From positions 18,646 to 82,645 of the forward strand of contig JAJPIZ010000032.1 in the NCBI GenBank assembly GCA_021324435.1: a DNA stretch of 64,000 nucleotides. Reading direction: 5' to 3'. Both the position numbers and the translations under genes were made by a program. The notes under the pieces are model-generated. The model searched no databases and was not told where the DNA came from. It saw only the letters and a program-made list of their open reading frames with translations. Each line of letters starts with the position of its first letter. Within the stretch, counting starts at the first letter, position 1. Positions 45,888 through 54,728 of this stretch are shown here, piece after piece. Source of the stretch: Anaerolineae bacterium (lineage in GTDB: Bacteria; Chloroflexota; Anaerolineae; Anaerolineales; Villigracilaceae).

Positions 45888-47732
45888 ATGCCAACCAAGA
45901 ACGAATTTGCTTTGGCCTTCAACGAAGTGCTCGAGGAGAAACAGTTGTCGAAAGACATCATCCTCAGCGCGATCGAGTCCGCCATGGTTTCGGCCTATCG
46001 GCGGGCTGTCAACGCGTCAACGGCCCAGCACGTGGAAGCCAAGGTTGACCCCGATACCGGTAAAGTTTCCATATTCGCCGAGAAAGAAGTGGTCGAAGAC
46101 GTGCAGGAAGACAAGACCGAGGTAACGCTCGAAGAAGCGCGCAAGGTTAATCCCGAGGCGCAACTCGGCGACATGGTGATCGTTGAATCGACGCCCGCGG
46201 ATTTTGGCCGCGTCGCGGCGCAGACTGCGCGTCAGGTCATTCAACAGCGCATCCGCGAAGCCGAACGCTCGAACCAGATGGAATACTTCGCGCGTCAAAC
46301 CGGTGAGATCGTTTCCGGTTTGGTGCAGGCCACCAACGTTCAAGGCGCGACCATCGGCTTGGACATGAAGGCTGAAGGCATTCTGCCTGCCAACCAAAAA
46401 ATTCCGAACGAACGTTTCAAAGTGCATGATCGTATTCGCGCGGTCGTGCTTGAAGTTAAGGATGGATCACGCGGCCCGCAGATCATTCTCTCGCGCGCCC
46501 ATCGCAACTTCCTGCGACGTTTGCTGGAGAACGAAGTCCCCGAAATTTATCACGGCATTGTCGAGATCAAGGCGATTGCGCGCGAACCCGGCGCGCGCGC
46601 CAAAGTGGCCGTGATGGCAACACAGGCTGGCGTTGACCCGGTCGGTGCGTGCGTGGGGATCAAAGGCGTCCGCATTCAGGCCATCGTCAAAGAACTGCAC
46701 GACGAAAAAATTGACATCATTCAGTGGGATCCAGACCCCGTGATTTACATCTCGAAGGCCATCAGCCCGGCGCGGGTCAGCGGCGTGTATTTGAACGAAG
46801 CCGATGGCGCTCGCACCGCAACGGTCGTTGTGATGGAAGATCAACTGAGTCTCGCCATCGGGCGCGATGGGCAGAACGCTCGTCTTGCCGCGAAACTCAC
46901 CGGCTGGCGCATTGACATCAAGTCTGTGGTCGAGGCCGCGGGCGATGCGCTGGCGAAATTGCAGGGCGATCCCGAATTGGCCGCGTCGCTTCCAGCGGTT
47001 GCAGAGATGATCCCGCAAGTGGAAGAAGTGCTGGCGAAGAAGGCAGAGAACCGCCCGGTCACGCCGGAAGAGTACACTCTGCTCGGTCAATTTGTGGACC
47101 GCGTCGAACGCCGCACGACTCAGATCAAAGAAGAAGCGGTTCGCGCGGACGAAGAGCGGGTCGCGGCGGCACGCGCCGAAGTTCCGTCTGCCGCGTTTAC
47201 CATGCCGCTCGAACAGTTGGGACTCAAAGAACACGTCTTCAACATTTTGGTCGAGGCAGGCTTTGAGAATATCGGCGATCTGATGCTGTCGCTGAAGACC
47301 GACGCGAACAAAGTGCTTGGATTGCCGGGCATCGGTCCGAAGGCCATGCAAAACATCGAAGAGCAGATCGCGGCGATGACGTTCCCCGAGCCGGAGCCTG
47401 CTCCGGTTGCTGAGACTCCATCCGCGCAAGCGGCGGAACCGGTGGCAGTGGAAGAGATGCCCGCGGCGGAGAAGCCGGCCAAAGTCGAGAAGGAAGCGGA
47501 GGAAACCGTCGAAGAAGAGAACGCCAAGGACGGCGTCTCGCTCGATGAGTTGTTCAAGATGAAGCCGGAAATCTTCCAGCCTGCTGGCGATGATGAAGAT
47601 GAGGCTGGCAAGAAAAAAGGCAAGAAGCAAAAGAAGAAGGGCGTCGAGTTGGTGCTCGACGAGGAACGCGGCGAAGTCGTGGGCCGCAAGAAGCACAAAC
47701 GCGGTGATGACGACTTCGGCGATGAAGAGTGA
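45888..47732 (+). CDS. nusA: Transcription termination/antitermination factor NusA
   Basis: A 614-residue NusA: N-terminal RNA polymerase-binding domain (1-130), S1 domain (about 135-200), and two KH domains with DPVGACVGIKGVRIQAI and LAIGRDGQNARLAAKLTGW. It is longer than the usual 350-500. A helix-hairpin-helix repeat (FENIGDLMLSLKTDANKVLGLPGIGPKAMQNIE) is followed by a highly charged Glu/Lys tail of about 130 residues. It leads the nusA-ribF operon. The rimP gene that usually precedes nusA is missing. Confidence 0.96.
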   Translation: MPTKNEFALAFNEVLEEKQLSKDIILSAIESAMVSAYRRAVNASTAQHVEAKVDPDTGKVSIFAEKEVVEDVQEDKTEVTLEEARKVNPEAQLGDMVIVESTPADFGRVAAQTARQVIQQRIREAERSNQMEYFARQTGEIVSGLVQATNVQGATIGLDMKAEGILPANQKIPNERFKVHDRIRAVVLEVKDGSRGPQIILSRAHRNFLRRLLENEVPEIYHGIVEIKAIAREPGARAKVAVMATQAGVDPVGACVGIKGVRIQAIVKELHDEKIDIIQWDPDPVIYISKAISPARVSGVYLNEADGARTATVVVMEDQLSLAIGRDGQNARLAAKLTGWRIDIKSVVEAAGDALAKLQGDPELAASLPAVAEMIPQVEEVLAKKAENRPVTPEEYTLLGQFVDRVERRTTQIKEEAVRADEERVAAARAEVPSAAFTMPLEQLGLKEHVFNILVEAGFENIGDLMLSLKTDANKVLGLPGIGPKAMQNIEEQIAAMTFPEPEPAPVAETPSAQAAEPVAVEEMPAAEKPAKVEKEAEETVEEENAKDGVSLDELFKMKPEIFQPAGDDEDEAGKKKGKKQKKKGVELVLDEERGEVVGRKKHKRGDDDFGDEE

Positions 47733-48103
47733 TTTATTTTGACCTCACCACAACCCCTTGTTTCGAGAAGAGGACAGGGGAAGAGGAGAGGTCTGAGACG
47801 AAGGTGACGAAGAAACCTGTTCAACGCGTGAAGCATATTCCCCAGCGCACCTGTGTGGGATGCCGCACTGTGATGGCGAAACGTCAACTGGTGCGCATCG
47901 TCCGCACGACGGATGGGGTGCTGGTTGACCCGACGGGCAAACTGGCTGGACGCGGCGCGTATTTGCATGACCGCCGTTCGTGCTGGGAGGCCGGGCTGAA
48001 AGGAAGCCTGGCTCATGCCCTGAAAACGGACTTGACCGCCGCGGATCGCGAACATTTGCAAGCTTTTATGAACACGCTCCCGGAAGCGGAGCCTGGCGAT
48101 TGA
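47729..48103 (+). CDS. rnpM: YlxR-family RNase P modulator RnpM
   Basis: Up to 124 residues, with the YlxR signature RTCVGCRTVMAKRQLVRIVRT...GRGAYLHDRRSCW. A GTG at 47729 overlaps the nusA stop (GTGA). The alternative GTG 47804 gives 99 residues, nearer the family length. The intervening 25 codons derive from sequence resembling a family B repeat (CCTCACCACAACCCCTTG...GGGGAAGAGGAGAGG). The family binds RNA and modulates RNase P in Firmicutes. The position between nusA and infB is classical. Confidence 0.88.
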   Translation: MIYFDLTTTPCFEKRTGEEERSETKVTKKPVQRVKHIPQRTCVGCRTVMAKRQLVRIVRTTDGVLVDPTGKLAGRGAYLHDRRSCWEAGLKGSLAHALKTDLTAADREHLQAFMNTLPEAEPGD

Positions 48104-48215
48104 TCTATGTGAACGATTAGCCACTCGCTCATAGACCGTCGCCGGTGCAAGTCAGCAATGAACAGATAAGCCTGCTGATTTGCCGATTTGTTTATCTGAA
48201 ATTCGGAGGTGGCCT

Positions 48216-49988
48216 ATGATGAGTAAGAATATTGAACTGCCCGCCAGCATTGTGATTCGTGACCTGGCTCAGAAGATCGAAAAAAGCCCAATCGAGATCA
48301 TCAAGAAATTAATGACGAATGGCGTGATGGCGACTATCAATCAAGCCGTGGATTTTGATACCGCGGCGATTGTGGTGGCTGAATATGGCTTTGAGGCTGT
48401 CCCTGAGGTGCAGGAAGAAGTCAAAAAGGAAGAGACGGGAGAAATCCCGCTCTGGCGGCGATTGATCGCGGACGAAGACGCGAGCAAGTTGATGGCGCGT
48501 CCGCCGGTAGTGACCATTCTGGGGCATGTGGATCACGGCAAGACGTCTTTGCTCGATGCGGTGCGTCAAACCGATGTAGCCGCAGGCGAAGCGGGCGGTA
48601 TCACGCAACACATCGGCGCGTATCAAGTTGAAAAGAAGGGACGCACGATTACCTTCCTTGATACTCCCGGTCACGCCGCGTTCACTGCCATGCGCGCACG
48701 CGGCGCACAAGGCGCAGACATCGTGATCTTGGTCGTCGCGGCGGATGATGGCGTCATGCCGCAAACGCGTGAAGCGATTGCTCATGCCAAAGCTGCGCGT
48801 GTGCCGATCATTGTAGCGTTGAACAAGATGGATAAACCCAACGCCAACCCTGAACGGGTGAAAAAGCAACTCGCTGAACTTGAACTTGTTCCCGACGATT
48901 GGGGCGGCAACACAATGGTCATCCCGGTCTCTGCGAAGCAGAAGCAGGGCATTGATGATCTGCTCGAAGGCATTTTGCTGGTGGCAGATAACGCCGACAT
49001 CCGCGCCAACCCGGAGGGCAAGGTCATCGGCACGGTCATCGAAGCGGAGGTGGATAAAAGCAAAGGAACCATTGCGACGCTTCTCGTCCAGAATGGAACG
49101 CTGGAGTCAGGCAATATTGTTGTAGCGGGCAAAGCCTTTGGCCGCATGAAAGCCATCTCCGATTACAAGGGCAGGGCTGTGAAAAAAGCCGGGCCGTCCA
49201 CGCCGGTGGCGGTCATGGGATTGAACGATGTTCCCTCGGCGGGCGATGTGTTCCAGGTGGTCGGGTCTGAAAAGGAAGCGCGCGCGATTGTGGCGGAGCG
49301 TCTCGAGGAAGAAAAGTCTCACGCGCAGGCGAAGAAGAAAGTTTCTCTCGAGGATTTGTTTGCAAGCGTCCAGGCCGGTGAGACCAAAGAACTGAATCTG
49401 ATTGTCAAAGCCGATGTGCAAGGTTCGCTCGAACCGATCATCAGCGAGTTGGAAAAACTGAATGAGGGCGAGATCGGCATCAAGATTCTTTATGCGGAAA
49501 CAGGCAACATCGGGGAGAACGATGTGATGCTTGCCACGGCCTCGAAGGCCATCATCATTGGCTTCAACGTGCAGGCGGATGTCGCCGCGCGCAAGCTGGC
49601 CGATGCCGAAGGCGTGTCCATTCGTTTGTACGACATCATCTATCGCATGACCGAAGACATCGAAAAGGCGCTCAAGGGAATGCTCGAGCCGGAAGTCGTG
49701 GAAAAAGTCATCGGTCGCGCCAATGTCCTGGCAGTCTTTTCTGCTTCCAAACTTGGACGCGTAGCGGGTTGCCGAGTCACGGAAGGCGAACTGCGCCGCA
49801 ACGCAAAGGTCCGTTTGTATCGCGGCACCGATCTGGTCTTTGAAGGCGAGATGGCTTCGCTTCGCCATGAAAAGGAAGATGTGAAAGAAATCCGCACCGG
49901 TTTTGAATGCGGCGTTGGTTTCAAGAACTTCAACGATATTCAAGTCGGCGATTATCTGATTTGTTACGTGCTGGAGAAGAACGCTTAA
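48216..49988 (+). CDS. infB: Translation initiation factor IF-2
   Basis: A 590-residue IF-2 from ATG 48216 (GGAGGTG upstream). The N-terminal IF2_N motif is short ([25 protein letters not shown]). The GTPase has [28 protein letters not shown] and SAK, followed by domains II-IV, with the C-terminal fMet-tRNA-binding part ending [13 protein letters not shown]. It lacks the long N-terminal extension of enterobacterial IF-2. The 112-base gap before it holds a weak CAGATAA/TTATCTG pairing. Confidence 0.97.
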   Translation: MMSKNIELPASIVIRDLAQKIEKSPIEIIKKLMTNGVMATINQAVDFDTAAIVVAEYGFEAVPEVQEEVKKEETGEIPLWRRLIADEDASKLMARPPVVTILGHVDHGKTSLLDAVRQTDVAAGEAGGITQHIGAYQVEKKGRTITFLDTPGHAAFTAMRARGAQGADIVILVVAADDGVMPQTREAIAHAKAARVPIIVALNKMDKPNANPERVKKQLAELELVPDDWGGNTMVIPVSAKQKQGIDDLLEGILLVADNADIRANPEGKVIGTVIEAEVDKSKGTIATLLVQNGTLESGNIVVAGKAFGRMKAISDYKGRAVKKAGPSTPVAVMGLNDVPSAGDVFQVVGSEKEARAIVAERLEEEKSHAQAKKKVSLEDLFASVQAGETKELNLIVKADVQGSLEPIISELEKLNEGEIGIKILYAETGNIGENDVMLATASKAIIIGFNVQADVAARKLADAEGVSIRLYDIIYRMTEDIEKALKGMLEPEVVEKVIGRANVLAVFSASKLGRVAGCRVTEGELRRNAKVRLYRGTDLVFEGEMASLRHEKEDVKEIRTGFECGVGFKNFNDIQVGDYLICYVLEKNA

Positions 49989-50354
49989 ATGCCATCGGGA
50001 ATTCGTCTTCAACGTATCGCGGACCGCATCCGCCAGGAACTCTCGCAGTTGTTGATTCGCGAGATCAGCGATCCGCGCCTAAAACAAATCTACGTCACCG
50101 ACGTTAAAGTGGATAAAGAACTGGCCTATGCCGATGTTTTCGTCTCGGCTGTTGAAGGCCCCACTCGCTCCAAAGAAATCCTGGATGGGCTAGAATCGGC
50201 CAGCCCGTTCGTGCGTCGGACCTTGGCCGGGCGTGTGGAACTGAGAGTTTTTCCGCGTCTGCGTTTTCACTGGGACCCCACGCCTGAGAATGCGGATCGC
50301 ATCGAAAGGGTTTTGGCTGAAATCCGTGAAAAAGGGAAACCCGGCAAAAAATAG
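49989..50354 (+). CDS. rbfA: Ribosome-binding factor A
   Basis: A 121-residue KH-like protein with RIADRIRQELSQLLIREISDPRL at the N-terminus and LRVFPRLRFHWDPTPENADRIERVL at the C-terminus, the RbfA pattern. It helps mature the 30S subunit by acting on the 16S 5' end. It starts immediately after the infB stop, so it is translationally coupled. Confidence 0.95.
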   Translation: MPSGIRLQRIADRIRQELSQLLIREISDPRLKQIYVTDVKVDKELAYADVFVSAVEGPTRSKEILDGLESASPFVRRTLAGRVELRVFPRLRFHWDPTPENADRIERVLAEIREKGKPGKK

Positions 50355-50413
50355 AGTAACATTTGGTTTATTGTTGCGACTAACTAATGATATGGGAGTC
50401 TGTACAAAGAAAC

Positions 50414-51370
50414 ATGGATCAGGATTTGAACGATAAAATTAAAGAACGACTTGCAAATGCCAGGAGCATTCTCATTGCCTCTCATGTCCGCCCGGATGGC
50501 GACGCGATTGGTTCATTGCTTGGGCTTGGGTTGGCTCTTCAGCAGGCAGGGAAGAACGTGCAAATGGTTCTTGCCGATAGTGTTTCTTCGTCTTTCAGGC
50601 ATCTCGAGGGCGCGAACCAGATCAAAACCAAAATTGACGGGGCTTTCGATACCTTTGTCACTGTGGATTGCGCGGACTACAAGCGCACGGGAAAGCCGTT
50701 TGAGAGTCTGGATCAGCCTGACATCAACATTGACCATCACATCACCAACGAAAAATTTGGAAAGTTGAATCTGATCGAAGGCGAAGAAGTGGCAACCGCG
50801 GCCATCCTCACCAATCATCTTCCAGTTTGGGGATACAAGATTACGAAGCCCATCGCCGCGGCATTGCTGACAGGCATCATCACAGATACATTGGGTTTTC
50901 GCACGCCCAACGTCACGCCCGAAGCGCTGCGTCAGGCCGCGACGTTGATGGAGACCGGCGTGGACATGCCTGAACTTTATATGCGCGGTCTCGTTCGCCG
51001 CTCGTATGAAGCGACTCGTTACTGGGGCGGGGGCCTATCAAAATTGCAAAGGAAGGACGGAATCGTTTGGGGCACGCTAACATTGGAAGATCGAAAGATC
51101 GCGGGTTATTCCGGAAACGATGACGCAGACTTGATCAACGTGATTTCTTCGATTGACAATTTCAAAGTCGGCATGATTTTTGTGGAGCAAAAGGATTCGG
51201 TCAAGATTTCCTGGCGCGCTCTTGAGCCGGGGATTGATGTTTCGCCGATTGCCCAGCATTTCGGCGGCGGAGGCCACGCCGCCGCGGCCGGTGCGGATGT
51301 TGCCGGAACGCTCGCCGATGTTCAACCTAAAGTTTTGGTTAAAACCCGTGAAATGCTCGGAATCGGGTAA
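50414..51370 (+). CDS. nrnA: DHH/DHHA1 phosphoesterase, NrnA-like
   Basis: A 318-residue protein (from ATG 50414; ATG 50387 is also possible). DHH motifs include VRPDGDAIGS, TVDCAD and NIDHHITNEKFG. The C-terminal DHHA1 domain carries FGGGGHAAAAG. NrnA enzymes degrade nano-RNA and convert pAp to AMP. The position between rbfA and truB is conserved in many bacteria. Confidence 0.92.
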   Translation: MDQDLNDKIKERLANARSILIASHVRPDGDAIGSLLGLGLALQQAGKNVQMVLADSVSSSFRHLEGANQIKTKIDGAFDTFVTVDCADYKRTGKPFESLDQPDINIDHHITNEKFGKLNLIEGEEVATAAILTNHLPVWGYKITKPIAAALLTGIITDTLGFRTPNVTPEALRQAATLMETGVDMPELYMRGLVRRSYEATRYWGGGLSKLQRKDGIVWGTLTLEDRKIAGYSGNDDADLINVISSIDNFKVGMIFVEQKDSVKISWRALEPGIDVSPIAQHFGGGGHAAAAGADVAGTLADVQPKVLVKTREMLGIG

Positions 51371-51440
51371 TATAATTTGGACGGACCAGCCCAAAATATT
51401 TCTAACGAACTAATGTCTAAAAGACATAGGAGGAAAAAAC

Positions 51441-52358
51441 ATGGATAGCCAGGATGTAAAGAACGCCATATCAGGTGTTTTGGTTGTTGACAAACCCGTT
51501 GGGATGACCTCGCATGATGTCGTGCAGGCGATTCGCAATGGGACAGGGTTGCGCCGCGCAGGTCATACAGGCACATTGGATCCGCGCGCTTCGGGCGTGC
51601 TGGTGATTCTCGTTGGCCCGGCGGTTCGTTTATCGGAATTTGTATCAGCCTCGGATAAACGTTATCAAGCGATCATCCGCCTCGGGTCCACGACCGATAC
51701 GTTCGACGCGGACGGAAAGTTCACGCACTCCGGTGACCCGGTCAACGTGACCGAAGAGCAATTTGAAAAAGTCCTGAAGACGTTTATCGGTGAAATCGAA
51801 CAGACGCCGCCGCCGTATTCTGCCGTCAAAGTGCAGGGACGCAAGGCGTACGAGATGGCGCGTCAGGGCGAGGAAGTTGACCTGGCCCCGCGCAAGATTA
51901 CTGTGCATCATCTTGAGGTGCTGGAATGGGCGCCGCCGGAAGTGGTGATTGATGTGCATTGTTCATCGGGCACATATGTTCGCTCGCTTGCCAATGATCT
52001 TGGAACAGCATTGGGATGCGGCGCGTATCTCGTCGGTCTGCGCCGGACCAAAAGCGGACGCTTCTCTCTGCGCGATGCCACGCCGTTGCGGAAATTGCAG
52101 GAAGCCTTCCATGCCGGGAACTGGTATCAGTATTTGATTCCCGCCGCGGAGGCTTTGGCAGAATGGCCGGCAGTCGAACTCAGCCCTGATGAAGTGGAAA
52201 ATGTTCGCCACGGACATCGCGTCAAGGCCGCGCCAGATGCCAAACCGGGATTGGTGCGCGGCGTGAGCACGCAAGGCGAGCTCGTGGCGCTGATGGACTT
52301 GATGACGGGCGAGACTGGCGAGCCTGAATGGCAGCCGAAGAAGGTGTTCTTCTCGTAA
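51441..52358 (+). CDS. truB: tRNA pseudouridine-55 synthase
   Basis: A 305-residue TruB with the catalytic Asp in RRAGHTGTLDPRASGVL and further motifs KRYQAIIRLGSTTDT and CSSGTYVRSLANDLG. A strong ribosome site (AGGAGG) precedes the ATG. It makes the universal pseudouridine in the tRNA T-loop. Confidence 0.96.
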   Translation: MDSQDVKNAISGVLVVDKPVGMTSHDVVQAIRNGTGLRRAGHTGTLDPRASGVLVILVGPAVRLSEFVSASDKRYQAIIRLGSTTDTFDADGKFTHSGDPVNVTEEQFEKVLKTFIGEIEQTPPPYSAVKVQGRKAYEMARQGEEVDLAPRKITVHHLEVLEWAPPEVVIDVHCSSGTYVRSLANDLGTALGCGAYLVGLRRTKSGRFSLRDATPLRKLQEAFHAGNWYQYLIPAAEALAEWPAVELSPDEVENVRHGHRVKAAPDAKPGLVRGVSTQGELVALMDLMTGETGEPEWQPKKVFFS

Positions 52359-52361
52359 AAT

Positions 52362-52392
52362 TGTAGGGGCGGAGCGACGTTCCGCTCCTACA
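52362..52392. repeat. Palindromic repeat TGTAGGGGCGGAGC / GTTCCGCTCCTACA
   Basis: Near-perfect arms around a short loop fill the truB-ribF gap. The TGTAGGGGCG...CCTACA type is a widespread dispersed repeat in bacterial genomes. Here it lies inside an operon. Confidence 0.8.
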
Positions 52393-52398
52393 TAAAAT

Positions 52399-53322
52399 AT
52401 GCAACATTATCGTTCCCTCGCCGATGTTTCTTTAACGAATAGCTGGCTGACGATCGGCGTTTTTGACGGGGTGCATCGCGGCCATCAACAAATCATACAG
52501 AAATTAACGGCAGGCGCGCACAAAGCGAACGCGCCTGCCGTTGTGCTTACCTTTCATCCACACCCTGCGAGCGTTTTGGGCAGGGGCGAGGTCAAATGCC
52601 TGACGACGCCGGACGAGCGCGCCGAATTGCTGTCTGCCCTCAGCGTGGATGTTGTCATCACGTATCCGTTCAATCGGTCCGTGGCGCAATTGACCGCGCA
52701 TGAGTTTATGGCGCAGTTGAAGGAGCACCTTGGCCTCAAGCAGTTGTTGATCGGCTATGACTTTGCACTGGGCCATGGACGTGAAGGCAATGCAACGCGC
52801 CTCGCTGAGATCGGACGCGAGGTGGGCTATGAAGTCGAGATCATCTCTGCCATGAGTGATGAGAGCGGCGTGATCTCTTCGACGGAAATCCGCAAACTGG
52901 TCACAGTGGGTGATGTGGCCGAGGCCGCCAAACTGCTCGGACATTTTTACAGCCTGCACGGACCGGTTGTCCATGGCGATCACCGCGGCCGGGCAATTGG
53001 ATTCCCAACGGCGAATATTCAATACGATCATGTGAAGGTCATTCCGGCCAATGGGATTTATGCCTGCTGGTTGTACGCGGGCGGCGAGAAGTTCGCCGCA
53101 ATGACCAATGTCGGCGTCAACCCGACTTTTACTCCGGATAAACAAACAGCGAATGTGGAAGCCTACATCCTGGATTTTGATGGCGATCTATATGGGCAGG
53201 ATGTGAAACTCGAGTTCGTTCAACGCTTGCGGGATGAGATGAAGTTCGCGTCGGTGGAGGCGCTGATTAAACAGATTCAGGCCGACGTCGAGAAAGGACG
53301 CGGTATTTTATCCCGCAAATGA
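52399..53322 (+). CDS. ribF: Bifunctional riboflavin kinase/FAD synthetase
   Basis: A 307-residue RibF: N-terminal adenylyltransferase domain (IGVFDGVHRGHQQ, LIGYDFALGHGREG, ISSTEIRKLV) and C-terminal kinase domain (HGDHRGRAIGFPTANI, TNVGVNPTF). It converts riboflavin to FMN and FAD. It is the last gene of the nusA cluster and lies 40 bases after truB across a palindromic repeat. Confidence 0.96.
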   Translation: MQHYRSLADVSLTNSWLTIGVFDGVHRGHQQIIQKLTAGAHKANAPAVVLTFHPHPASVLGRGEVKCLTTPDERAELLSALSVDVVITYPFNRSVAQLTAHEFMAQLKEHLGLKQLLIGYDFALGHGREGNATRLAEIGREVGYEVEIISAMSDESGVISSTEIRKLVTVGDVAEAAKLLGHFYSLHGPVVHGDHRGRAIGFPTANIQYDHVKVIPANGIYACWLYAGGEKFAAMTNVGVNPTFTPDKQTANVEAYILDFDGDLYGQDVKLEFVQRLRDEMKFASVEALIKQIQADVEKGRGILSRK

Positions 53323-53385
53323 CGCCTCGTTTATAAAGGGCGGTGTTATAGAAGGCAAATAAGTCAATCTCACGTGGAGGAGATA

Positions 53386-54057
53386 ATGTCGCAAGCAGGG
53401 ATACATGCAATCGTTGGCGCGGCGTCACGCAAATGGATGCCGAAAAAAGAATGGCTTCTGCTGGGCGTGGTGCTTGGCAATCTTTTCCCCGATCTGGATA
53501 ATATCGCAGTGGCGGTCGCCACGATCATCAAATCTTCCACCGAAGGTTTGCATCGCACGTTCACGCACAGCATCTTTACGATTCTGGCTTTGCTGATTCT
53601 GTTTTACGTTGTTTCGTTGCTTACGAAAAACCCAAAATGGACGAATTTCGGAATCGGCTTTGGCATCGGCATTCTCATGCACATCCTGCTGGACCTCGCG
53701 CTGTGGTTCAACGGCGTGGAATTGTTCTGGCCGATCCGCTTCGAGTTGAATTTCTGGTCTCGGTTCGTAACGCCTCATTGGTTGGAAATTCTGCTGGAGA
53801 CCGCCGAGTTCCTGGCGTTTGGCTTGTATTTTTACCTGCTCGCCTCCCTGGCCCGCAGACAAAAAACCGATGAGGATTACGCGCCCCAAGTCCGTGGTCA
53901 GGGAAATATCCAGATCGCGCTCTTCATTCTATTTACGATCCTGTTCTTTCTGCCGCAGCTCGGCGTGCGGACCATCTACGGCGCGCTGTATTTGCTTTCG
54001 CTGTTCTTCGCCATCGGCGTGACTCTTCGAATGAGAAAGACCATCGAAACTTTTTGA
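53386..54057 (+). CDS. YdjM-like membrane-bound metal-dependent hydrolase
   Basis: A 223-residue protein from ATG 53386 (GGAGGAG upstream). Family motifs are FPDLDN and HRTFTHSIF, which place Asp and His residues for metal binding near the membrane, and MHILLDL. Several helices follow. Such proteins (LexA-controlled in E. coli) are presumed hydrolases of unknown substrate. Confidence 0.85.
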   Translation: MSQAGIHAIVGAASRKWMPKKEWLLLGVVLGNLFPDLDNIAVAVATIIKSSTEGLHRTFTHSIFTILALLILFYVVSLLTKNPKWTNFGIGFGIGILMHILLDLALWFNGVELFWPIRFELNFWSRFVTPHWLEILLETAEFLAFGLYFYLLASLARRQKTDEDYAPQVRGQGNIQIALFILFTILFFLPQLGVRTIYGALYLLSLFFAIGVTLRMRKTIETF

Positions 54058-54128
54058 TACCGCGTTCTGTTGACGTGCAAGCTCTTTTGTTGTAAAGTGG
54101 TCAAAACTTTTCGAGAAGGGAAACAATC

Positions 54129-54665
54129 ATGAACCAGACGTCTCCATCTGCTCCATCGCCTGCGCAGACCTCACAGATGAACCAGGCCATACTCGCGGCG
54201 AATCTTTTGCGACGCGCCAAAGTGGGCGCCAACAATTTCTATTGGATCGCGGTGTTATCCGTGGTCAATTCGTTCATTTCTGCGTTTGGCGGAGGCCTCA
54301 CCTTTGTGGTTGGCCTGGGCGTGACGCAGATCGTGGACGCTCTGTCCGTCATCGTTGCGCGCGATATGCCGGATGCTGCATTGATTGCAAAAGGAATCGG
54401 CTTGGTGTTGAGTATTGTCGTCTCCGGCGTCATTGCCATCTTTGGATATTTCGCGGGCAAAGGTCAGCGATGGGCTTTCTATGTCGGCATGGCGCTGTAT
54501 GGTTTGGACGCGCTTCTCCTGCTGGCTTTTCAAGATTGGCTTGGCTTTGCCTTCCATCTTTATTTTCTGTGGGGCTTATTCACCGGACTGCAAGCCCTCA
54601 ATCAGTTGCAAAAACTATTGCCTCGGCAGGCCTCAGATTTTCCGCAGGACATCGGCGTTTCATAG
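54129..54665 (+). CDS. Four-helix membrane protein of unknown function
   Basis: A 178-residue protein with a Ser/Pro/Gln-rich N-terminal tail, then about four to five helices. GKGQRWAFYVGMALYGLDALLLLAFQDWLG is the most distinctive stretch. AGAAGGG precedes the start and a perfect palindromic terminator follows, so it is probably a single-gene unit. I recognise no family beyond a general resemblance to small multi-helix Chloroflexota proteins. Confidence 0.7.
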   Translation: MNQTSPSAPSPAQTSQMNQAILAANLLRRAKVGANNFYWIAVLSVVNSFISAFGGGLTFVVGLGVTQIVDALSVIVARDMPDAALIAKGIGLVLSIVVSGVIAIFGYFAGKGQRWAFYVGMALYGLDALLLLAFQDWLGFAFHLYFLWGLFTGLQALNQLQKLLPRQASDFPQDIGVS

Positions 54666-54670
54666 TCATT

Positions 54671-54695
54671 GGGCGGCCACGTGGCCGCCCTTTCA
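54671..54695 (+). terminator. Perfect 20-base palindromic terminator
   Basis: GGGCGGCCAC-GTGGCCGCCC followed by TTTCATTTAT lies 6 bases past the stop of 54129..54665. Confidence 0.85.
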
Positions 54696-54728
54696 TTTAT
54701 AATCTGTGCGACCCCGAAAGGACGCCTC

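Noticed and set aside
48104-48215. Possible riboswitch or structured leader before infB
   Set aside because: Only a weak CAGATAA/TTATCTG pairing is visible; no known riboswitch core.
46467-50012. Long minus-strand frames (409, 334 and 301 aa) opposite nusA and infB
   Set aside because: They lie antisense to clear housekeeping genes and have low-complexity or no recognisable content.
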